From: Promethearchaeota archaeon
Lineage (GTDB): Archaea > Asgardarchaeota > Lokiarchaeia > Sigynarchaeales > SOKP01
Assembly (NCBI GenBank): GCA_013375495.1
Contig: JABXKC010000038.1
Location: forward strand, 1-29,197
Direction: 5' to 3'
Length of the DNA: 29,197 nt
Part shown: in pieces, positions 23,766 through 29,197 of the stretch
How positions within the stretch are numbered: position 1 is the first letter of the stretch
How the letters are laid out: each line of letters opens with the position of its first letter
Program-made: the position numbers and the translations under genes
Notes under the pieces: generated by a model
Told to the model about the DNA's origin: nothing
Seen by the model: the letters and a program-made list of their open reading frames with translations, nothing else
Databases searched by the model: none

Positions 23766-23936
23766 TTAATATATAACATTTAGGAAAAAGCTTTCTTACT
23801 TTTTATACTTCTTAATCAAGGATTTTTTTCAAAGGAATTTTCATTGAAATCAGACTCTGAATTTACCTTTCCATCCAATTTTCACAGAAAATTGAGACAA
23901 AATTTAAAAAGGCTCGAACCTTGTGTCTCTTAACAC

Positions 23937-23941
23937 GGAGG
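23937..23941 (+). promoter_or_regulatory. Shine-Dalgarno GGAGG fixing the start of the DNA-binding gene
   Basis: GGAGG lies 9 bases before the ATG at 23951. A longer reading frame from TTG at 23921 would place this motif inside the coding sequence, so the ATG is preferred. Confidence 0.8.
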
Positions 23942-23950
23942 AAAATACAA

Positions 23951-24469
23951 ATGAGCGAAAAATCAAAACCAAACCAAAATAAGTACACCTATAAATATAT
24001 CCAATTTACCGCCACACCAACTGAAAAAAAGCAAATCAAACATTTTGCCAATAAAGAGAATTTCAAAACCACTTCCGAATTCGTGAGAAGAATTGTATTT
24101 GACTATATTAGGAGACAAGAAAATCCTGAACTATTCCATTCCGCTTATAACAATTCCATTAATCCGCTTCAAATAGAACGGATTGCCAAAAACATCCGTG
24201 AAATCATGAAAAACCAAGAAATTATATTGCAAAGGGAAGACAAATTGGAAGAAATGAGGGAATTGGTGATAAATCTCAATAAACTTGCCGAATCCAATGC
24301 ATTAGCTAAAGAACGGGAAACTATAATTCAATTACTTGAAAAACACAACTCCCTTTCCCTGCGACAGATCCAAGAAGAGACCAAACTTGCGGAAGAGATC
24401 ATCTTTAAAATCATTTCCGACATGAACTTATTTAAAATTACATCTACAGGAAGGTTTGCCTTAAGATGA
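23951..24469 (+). CDS. Ribbon-helix-helix plus winged-helix DNA-binding protein of the integrated element
   Basis: This 172-residue protein begins with a region (about 14-58) shaped like a ribbon-helix-helix DNA-binding domain: KYIQFTATPTEKKQIKHFA, then KTTSEFVRRIVFDYIRR. A helical or coiled stretch with many Glu/Arg residues follows at about 72-125, then a small winged helix at the end (QLLEKHNSLSLRQIQEETKLA, FKIISDMNLFKITSTGRFAL). It overlaps the integrase gene by four bases (ATGA), so the two are translationally coupled. It could be the element's repressor, an integrase accessory or excision factor, or a copy-control protein. The domain calls are from motif reading. Confidence 0.7.
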   Translation: MSEKSKPNQNKYTYKYIQFTATPTEKKQIKHFANKENFKTTSEFVRRIVFDYIRRQENPELFHSAYNNSINPLQIERIAKNIREIMKNQEIILQREDKLEEMRELVINLNKLAESNALAKERETIIQLLEKHNSLSLRQIQEETKLAEEIIFKIISDMNLFKITSTGRFALR

Positions 24470-25374
24470 CGGAAATAACCAACCAACAGATTATTGATCG
24501 ATATCTAAAGCGATTTTCTCATTCCAAAGCATCTCAATCCATGAGGAAATATTGTCTTCAATATTTCTTCCGCTCTAAATTTTTTGGATATAACGAACAC
24601 GTGTTTAAAATCTCTAAGCGTGATGTCATTGACTATTTCGATTATTTAAATCACTTAGATGACATATCCCTGCAAACTAAAAAAAATAAGTGGATGATCT
24701 TCCGCAGTTTTTTGCAGTTCATCATGGAATATTACGATGATATTTTGATTGTTATTCCAAAATATAGCACCCAATGGAAACCAATTCATAAGAAACCAGA
24801 TTCTAACAAAGATGTAGTTATGAATAAAGAAGAAGTGAAAAAAATCTTGGATTACATGTATAATCGGAATTATAACTATTACATCCTCTTCAGATTGCTA
24901 GCTGAAACAGGGATGCGAATTGGTGAGCTTCTCAGCTTAGATTGTGAAGATGTAAATGTCAAGAAACGATATGTTGAAGTGGAAGGAAAAACAGGAAGAA
25001 AGATTTACTACTTTTCCGAAGGCTTGACAATGCATCTAACCATATATTTGAAAGAGCGGATGAACAAAGAAACGGATACTAACGCATTGTTTCTATCCAT
25101 TCAGAAGAAGAGATATGCACTACGCACCATCAATCATTATATTAGGAGATGTGTTCTCCGATTAAATATGGAGAAGTGGATTTCTTGTCATACTTTTAGG
25201 AGAACCTTGAATACACTTAGAAAGAAGATGGGATGCCCAAAAGAAGATCGGAAAATCTTACTATGCCATAAAGTCAGCGATGTGAACTTCAGTTGTTATG
25301 TGAAGCTCAATTATTATGATTACATTCAATTGTATGATAAGTGGAATCCGTACAAGAACATATTCGATAATTAA
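24466..25374 (+). CDS. Tyrosine recombinase/integrase
   Basis: This 302-residue site-specific recombinase of the phage integrase/XerCD family would integrate or excise the element. The N-terminal SAM-like core-binding domain (about 5-100) includes RYLKRFSHSKASQSMRKY. The catalytic domain has Arg151 in TGMRIGELL, the beta-hairpin Lys175 in EGKTGRK, HxxR as CHTFRRT (His242, Arg245), His268 in LLCHKV and the nucleophile Tyr278 in SCYVKL. All essential residues are present, so it is probably active. The gene overlaps the upstream DNA-binding gene by four bases. No target tRNA is visible in the window. Confidence 0.93.
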   Translation: MTEITNQQIIDRYLKRFSHSKASQSMRKYCLQYFFRSKFFGYNEHVFKISKRDVIDYFDYLNHLDDISLQTKKNKWMIFRSFLQFIMEYYDDILIVIPKYSTQWKPIHKKPDSNKDVVMNKEEVKKILDYMYNRNYNYYILFRLLAETGMRIGELLSLDCEDVNVKKRYVEVEGKTGRKIYYFSEGLTMHLTIYLKERMNKETDTNALFLSIQKKRYALRTINHYIRRCVLRLNMEKWISCHTFRRTLNTLRKKMGCPKEDRKILLCHKVSDVNFSCYVKLNYYDYIQLYDKWNPYKNIFDN

Positions 25375-25731
25375 AATTGAATTTTAGTTTTTTTTAAACT
25401 CCTTCTATTTATATTACTTATTCTGTTTTATTTCATATATTATTATATCCGCTTAGTTTAGGATTCACTAAAGTTATGATAACTGTGGCATGACCATACC
25501 CCCCTTCATTAATTTTCCCCTCGAAAAGCATCCTTTTTGTGGATGGGGGTAACTAAGGTGGTCTGCGAACTTATTGCATTTTTTCTAATAATATCTATCT
25601 TTAGATGTGGTATTTTGGTCTTTCGGTTATAAATTTTTACAAAAAAAAAGAAAGGTAGGATTAAATGTGTTATTTTCCCACTTCTATATATAAAGAAGAA
25701 TAAAGGGAAAATAAGAGAATTGGAAGGTAGT
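25375..25731. other. Convergent non-coding stretch holding a GC-rich hairpin island
   Basis: These 357 bases separate the integrase and helicase stop codons. Most is AT-rich, with homopolymer runs. The exception is a GC-rich patch (about 25490-25565) containing complementary arms. I see no convincing protein gene: the minus-strand frame at 25509-25739 has runs of Phe and low complexity and no family resemblance. Confidence 0.5.
25497..25551. repeat. GC-rich nested inverted repeat (hairpin)
   Basis: The outer arms TACCCCC (25497-25503) and GGGGGTA (25545-25551) are exact reverse complements. Inside them, CATCC (25529-25533) pairs with GGATG (25541-25545) around a 7-base loop, sharing the G at 25545 with the outer arm. 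The alternative CCCC at 25517-25520 can also pair with the G run, so folds compete. It may be a terminator for one strand, a small structured RNA, or an attachment or origin site of the element. Confidence 0.5.
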
Positions 25732-27207
25732 TTAATCAATTAATTTCAGCTTCTTACCCCTTCCTTTCATGCTATTAATCTTACCAGTGCTTTCAAGCGT
25801 GTCAATTGCTCTAATCTTATCTTCACCCTTACCCTTGATTTTCTCATAGATCATGCTTTTAGTTAAATCTTCATAGGCTCCATTGAGCATTTCTGTTCCA
25901 ATCTTTAAACTATTTATATTAAGATAATCTGTTGGTTCAACGACATCCTTGAGAGAGTTTGATAACAAATAGATGACTTTATTCTCATCTCTTATTGGTC
26001 GAATTCGATGCATTGCTTGGAGTTCTTCAGCTTTTTCAAACCATTCTATCTCTTCGAAGTTATAATCCCTTAAACTAAGTAACATTTGAACTGCGGGTGT
26101 TAGACCATATCTTCCAAAGACAATGATATTTTCGCAATTTTCATGCTTGTTATAACCCCTGCTGTCTCCATAGTGACCGGTCTTCACTTCAGGAAAATTC
26201 TCACGGAAATGACTTTCAAATTCTTTCTTAGTATAAATCAGGGTTTTATCATCCATTGGAATATTTAAAACCTTGAAATAATCTTCTGCATTTTCCAATT
26301 CTTCTTGAGTCTTCGTTTTAGTCATGAGATCTTCAAGTAAAAATATCCTGTTTTCCAACCTTTCTCCATCCAAGATTATGATTTCAAATTCCCGATTAAA
26401 CATCTTCTCTGCTACTGAAAGTTTTGTTGTAGCACAGTTAAAAACAACGGTCTCAATTTGTTGTAAGAAATCAAGTGGGGTGTCTCCAATAATAACATGA
26501 TTTCCGCTGTCATCTTCTACCGCATAAATGTTATCTAAAGTGTCATAATTATATTTAAAAAAATGTTCTTCTAAAGATTCAGGTTCAAAACCATCCATCT
26601 CAAGCGTTTTATAGAGAGTAAAATAACAACCCCTCTGTCCCCTGTATTCCTTACGCCAGTCAGAACACTTATTTCTACACATGCAGGTATTACAGTTAAC
26701 TCGATGTAAATTGGCTTGAGGTTGCAATCTTTCTGGTATCTTAATTCCCTTATGGGCAAGTTTTTCTATACTCTCATCAATAATAAGGATGTCGGGATTA
26801 TATTCCTGAACTAAGTACAAATGGTGTGGGACTATAAAAATTACTGGTTTTTCTCTTGCCATGGTAAATTGTCCGATATATAGACAACTTGTTTTATGCG
26901 TACAGTTTTTACAACCAATTAAATAAGCATCCGCATCATTTCTTAGCTGACAATACGCAGGTTTACCCCACAATTCAATGGCTTGATCTCTATATCCTGT
27001 CATCCTACTCATGAATTCCTCAACATTGGCATGAGTCGGTAAGCAGACCATCATTTTCAATTGATGCGTTACTCCGTAATCAATAATTTCATGGATTTTT
27101 CGGCTTTTGCCAGTTCCACAGGTTTTATTATTGAAAGTCCACTTCCCGAAAAACTCTTCCACGGGATATTCCGCCAATTCTTCTGATGTTAAATAGATTT
27201 CATCCAT
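25732..27207 (-). CDS. Superfamily 2 helicase-like protein with XPD/DinG-like cysteines
   Basis: This 491-residue element-encoded ATPase has Walker A CGTGKS (30-35), a motif II of the form IIDES (142-146) and a motif VI QAMHRIRPIR (397-406). Between Walker A and motif II lie Cys86, Cys99, Cys102 and Cys108 (YCQ, GCKNC, SC), matching the four-cysteine Fe-S cluster position of XPD/DinG helicases. A second cysteine set, C172, C175, C177, C181 and C194, follows motif II. The protein is far shorter than XPD. It probably unwinds DNA for replication of the mobile element. Its ATG follows the stop of the upstream gene directly, so the two are co-translated. A paralogous fragment lies at 21323-21604. 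Confidence 0.75.
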   Translation of the reverse strand: MDEIYLTSEELAEYPVEEFFGKWTFNNKTCGTGKSRKIHEIIDYGVTHQLKMMVCLPTHANVEEFMSRMTGYRDQAIELWGKPAYCQLRNDADAYLIGCKNCTHKTSCLYIGQFTMAREKPVIFIVPHHLYLVQEYNPDILIIDESIEKLAHKGIKIPERLQPQANLHRVNCNTCMCRNKCSDWRKEYRGQRGCYFTLYKTLEMDGFEPESLEEHFFKYNYDTLDNIYAVEDDSGNHVIIGDTPLDFLQQIETVVFNCATTKLSVAEKMFNREFEIIILDGERLENRIFLLEDLMTKTKTQEELENAEDYFKVLNIPMDDKTLIYTKKEFESHFRENFPEVKTGHYGDSRGYNKHENCENIIVFGRYGLTPAVQMLLSLRDYNFEEIEWFEKAEELQAMHRIRPIRDENKVIYLLSNSLKDVVEPTDYLNINSLKIGTEMLNGAYEDLTKSMIYEKIKGKGEDKIRAIDTLESTGKINSMKGRGKKLKLID

Positions 27208-27675
27208 TCACATCAACTCCCAAATATATTTAATTGCATGCTTTAGCTTTCCTTCGATTGAGGTTCCCTTGGTTCTTGCTTCAATTTTAATCGCTTCATT
27301 TAAGGCTCTTTCAAGTTCTTCTTTTCTCTCTAAAGCATAAATTAGGAGATTTTCTTCAATATCTAATAAGATATACATTATATTATCACTCCAAATGACA
27401 TTTTCTGTCATTTTTGGTTGGGGATATTTACCCAGAATAAGAATTGATAAAAAGTGTAATATTAATTGCTCATTTGGAATGAAATTATTGCATTTTTCAA
27501 TTAAATTGACTACTAAATTCCATTTATTTGGCTTTAATTCGCTTGGTTTTGGTATATCCTCAAAATCTTCTAGAATTTTATAAATAACTTTTTTTGATTG
27601 AAGAGATCCTTCAAAAGTAGCGCTATCTCTACTCTCTTCAACAGGGTTCCAATGCGTAATTTTCTTATAAGTCAT
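27208..27675 (-). CDS. Unknown protein, first gene of the helicase operon
   Basis: This 155-residue protein starts at the ATG at 27675 and has no recognised family. It is probably soluble: a charged N-terminal part (YKKITHWNPVEESRDSATF), a more hydrophobic middle around EQLILHFLSILILGKYP, and a helical, Glu/Lys-rich C-terminal third ending LKHAIKYIWELM. Its stop codon TGA abuts the helicase ATG, so translation is coupled. An element-replication accessory protein, such as a helicase partner, is the natural guess, but nothing in the sequence proves it. A palindrome overlaps its leader. Confidence 0.7.
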   Translation of the reverse strand: MTYKKITHWNPVEESRDSATFEGSLQSKKVIYKILEDFEDIPKPSELKPNKWNLVVNLIEKCNNFIPNEQLILHFLSILILGKYPQPKMTENVIWSDNIMYILLDIEENLLIYALERKEELERALNEAIKIEARTKGTSIEGKLKHAIKYIWELM

Positions 27676-27681
27676 TTTTGA

Positions 27682-27706
27682 AGAGATATAATATAATTAT
27701 ATCCCT
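27682..27706. promoter_or_regulatory. Palindrome over the leader of the helicase operon
   Basis: GATATAAT (27685-27692) and ATTATATC (27696-27703) are exact reverse complements separated by ATA. With one mismatch the symmetry extends to 27682-27706. The palindrome ends 6 bases upstream of the ATG at 27675 and overlaps a TATA-like sequence, so it suits an operator that blocks the operon's promoter. Simple AT-rich symmetry is the alternative. Confidence 0.45.
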
Positions 27707-27786
27707 TTAATATATTATAAAAAATAGAGTATTTAAAGGTTTCGATTGGAAAAAAAATCGATTGGATATTTTATATTTGGGTGGAA

Positions 27787-27819
27787 GAAAATTGCACACA
27801 TATTGCGTGCAACATTTTC
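27787..27819. repeat. Imperfect inverted repeat (hairpin with bulge)
   Basis: GAAAATTGCAC (27787-27797) and GTGCAACATTTTC (27807-27819) pair along 11 bases if a two-base bulge (CA) is allowed, around a 9-base loop. The core TTGCAC/GTGCAA is exact. It may be a regulatory site or the stem of a small RNA in the divergent spacer. Confidence 0.4.
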
Positions 27820-28044
27820 CTCACGAATAGATAGTTTTCATCCTACAATTATTGTGATCAGATCAAGGAGAAAGTTACCTTTTCATCAGATTGTGTCTTT
27901 AAAATGATTAATATCTCATAATTTGATCGATAGTTTTGAGACCCAGAAAATTATCTCTTTAACAAATTAGTAAATTTTCAATCTGATCTTTATTTAAATA
28001 ACTCAATAGTAATTAAAAATAAAGAAAATTAAATTGATAATAAA

Positions 28045-28620
28045 ATGAGTGAAATTTTAAGTATTACATTAAATATTATTACTATTTTTATATCTCTTAC
28101 TGCGATTATCATAATCGTATTCGATCGGATAAAAAATTCTATTAATTTAAGAAAACAAGTAAAAACTTATTATGAAGCTGTAGAGAACCTAATTTTCCAC
28201 TATTATGAGAGAGGATATTTTGAAGAGTTAATTGAGAATGAAGAATATAAAAAAAATTTTTATGAACATCATTCAAAATGTATTCTTTATGAAAACTACG
28301 TAAAAAATTATTTTAATGATTACGCTAAATATTTGGGATTAGTTCAAACACAATTTGCTTATGTAAATGATTCTTCTGTATTTTTAAGTGAAAATGGTTC
28401 AATTAAAATGGAATTAAATCACTTTAAAGAGGGATATCAGATAGATAATCAACTTATTGAATATATCAATAGTTTCCTCAATAGATGTGTTAAATATTGG
28501 AATAAACATCATAAAAGTATTGTTAAAAAAGGAATTAAGAAAAAAATAGACTTTAAAATATTAAAGGGTTTCAAAAAACCTTATACACCAGAAGCCAAAC
28601 CTGTTGCTTACACACTCTAA
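28045..28620 (+). CDS. Unknown membrane-anchored protein
   Basis: This 191-residue protein has one N-terminal hydrophobic helix (about 5-26, ILSITLNIITIFISLTAIII), followed by a mostly helical, Lys/Glu/Tyr-rich soluble part and a basic C-terminal region (HHKSIVKKGIKKKIDFK). No family is recognised. It lies in the accessory region, divergent from the helicase operon across 369 bases. It may be cargo of the integrated element. The ATG at 28045 follows an A-rich leader without a clear ribosome binding site. Confidence 0.65.
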   Translation: MSEILSITLNIITIFISLTAIIIIVFDRIKNSINLRKQVKTYYEAVENLIFHYYERGYFEELIENEEYKKNFYEHHSKCILYENYVKNYFNDYAKYLGLVQTQFAYVNDSSVFLSENGSIKMELNHFKEGYQIDNQLIEYINSFLNRCVKYWNKHHKSIVKKGIKKKIDFKILKGFKKPYTPEAKPVAYTL

Positions 28621-28755
28621 TAATTAACCAAAATAATACTTTAAAAATATTCCCTTAGAATCTCTAATTTTTTTCTCTACTTTTTCAACAGAGGGCACCA
28701 CGGGGGAGGGAGAAACGATAAAAGAAAATCATGAAATAAAGTTAGAATAAATATT

Positions 28756-29040
28756 TCACCATAAATCATCAACTTCCTTGTCATCAAACCCCTCTTCATT
28801 AACCCATGCTGTAATGTATTTTTCATTCTCTACATTTCCAAAAACTAAAAAAATGTCATCGTTTCCTAATAGATCATTTCTGTCAAGTAGCTTATAATTG
28901 TTTTTTATAGCTATTTCAATTAACTTCTTCTCGATTAGATTATTAAAAGCAGTTTCAGTCAGATCTGTCTTATTTTTAACTTTCATTAACCAATTTTTAA
29001 ATTCAGTTTGCATTGATTCCAACTTACTCAAACTCATCAC
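28756..29040 (-). CDS. Small acidic protein of unknown function
   Basis: This 94-residue protein starts with MMSLSKLESMQTEFKNWL and ends in a very acidic EEGFDDKEVDDLW. The middle (about 30-75) has alternating helix and strand (LIEIAIKNNYKLLDRND, DIFLVFGNVENEKYITAWV). No family is recognised. A short G-rich patch lies downstream of its stop codon. It is oriented like the possible partial gene at the right edge. Confidence 0.5.
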   Translation of the reverse strand: MMSLSKLESMQTEFKNWLMKVKNKTDLTETAFNNLIEKKLIEIAIKNNYKLLDRNDLLGNDDIFLVFGNVENEKYITAWVNEEGFDDKEVDDLW

Positions 29041-29102
29041 TTTTTGATCTATCTTTTTTTGATTTTATTGTTTTTCTTTATTTGTAAGTTTATTCTTTAT
29101 TT

Positions 29103-29197
29103 TTAGCCTTTGATTATAAATGCTAATAGTTCTTTATAATCTACTCCCAAAATAGTACACCATAACTGATAGGGTCTATTACTTTTAGGACTTATTT
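29103..29197 (-). CDS. Possible 3' end of a gene entering from the right edge
   Basis: On the minus strand one frame stays open from the window end to TAA at 29103-29105. It encodes about 30 residues that end with PYQLWCTILGVDYKELLAF followed by IIKG. The composition looks coding, but the piece is too short to assign. Confidence 0.3.
   Translation of the reverse strand, partial: ISPKSNRPYQLWCTILGVDYKELLAFIIKG

Larger units (their letters stand above)
27676..28044. other. Non-coding stretch between divergent helicase operon and the next gene
   Basis: These 369 AT-rich bases carry no gene that I can support. They contain the operon palindrome near the left end, a second hairpin at 27787-27819 and A/T-rich promoter-like sequence toward 28044. 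Confidence 0.45.

Noticed and set aside
23909..23922. AAGG-CTCGAA-CCTT looks like a tRNA T-arm on the minus strand, a possible integrase target remnant.
   Set aside because: No acceptor, D or anticodon arms can be built around it, and the pairs are few. It is more likely a chance palindrome upstream of the DNA-binding gene.
23921..23950. Longer start (TTG at 23921) for the element DNA-binding protein.
   Set aside because: GGAGG at 23937-23941 would be internal. It is ideally spaced from the ATG at 23951, which is therefore taken as the start.
25509..25739. Minus-strand frame of 76 codons in the convergent spacer.
   Set aside because: Low complexity, Phe-rich runs, overlap with the hairpin island and no family resemblance.
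1..29197. CRISPR array, rRNA or tRNA genes.
   Set aside because: No regularly spaced repeats and no recognisable tRNA or rRNA motifs were seen on either strand by eye; a covariance-model scan was not possible.

Overview
The window is AT-rich and reads as archaeal chromosome, most likely from an Asgard archaeon of the Lokiarchaeia type. Four things point that way: two stand-alone Roadblock/LC7 proteins, a von Willebrand A protein carrying two eukaryote-like C4HC3 zinc fingers, a Pelota/eRF1-like protein without domain 1, and large type I surface proteins with short basic or long charged cytoplasmic tails. The placement is inferred from gene content. No rRNA or other phylogenetic marker is present, and no tRNA or CRISPR array was found.

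Positions 1-20995 are a dense chromosomal region with short spacers. In order it holds: an aldo/keto reductase cut by the window start, a Pelota-like protein, a SagB-type nitroreductase, a secreted parallel beta-helix protein, a ten-helix membrane protein, an AAA+ ATPase with an unknown partner, a very divergent RtcB-like protein, methionyl-tRNA synthetase fused to its OB-fold tRNA-binding domain, a vWA/double zinc finger protein, an M20 metallopeptidase/deacylase, a 1394-residue surface protein, two divergently transcribed Roadblock genes, a metallo-beta-lactamase-fold hydrolase, a winged-helix regulator and an N-formylglutamate amidohydrolase-like protein. Several genes begin with TTG or GTG. 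TATA-like boxes sit close to some start codons, which suggests leaderless mRNAs, while metG has a strong Shine-Dalgarno sequence.

Positions 21000-29197 are an accessory region. It holds a fragment of a plasmid/virus-type helicase (21323-21604), a truncated Gfo/Idh/MocA dehydrogenase with an in-frame TGA, a second and shorter Gfo/Idh 3' end, a small OB-like gene, an archaeosortase/exosortase-family protease, and then what looks like an integrated element. That element has a ribbon-helix-helix/winged-helix DNA-binding protein overlapping a tyrosine integrase, a GC-rich hairpin island, and an oppositely oriented two-gene operon encoding an unknown protein and an intact helicase with XPD/DinG-like cysteines. 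The helicase fragment at 21.4 kb is a clear paralogue of the intact one at 26 kb, so related elements have entered this locus at least twice, or one was duplicated. The remaining genes up to the right edge are unknown small proteins.

The items most worth following up are the RtcB-like protein that keeps most of the metal-binding histidines but lacks the usual guanylylation signatures, the vWA protein with two PHD/RING-CH-like fingers, the archaeosortase with an unusual active-site context, and the layered mobile-element remains.
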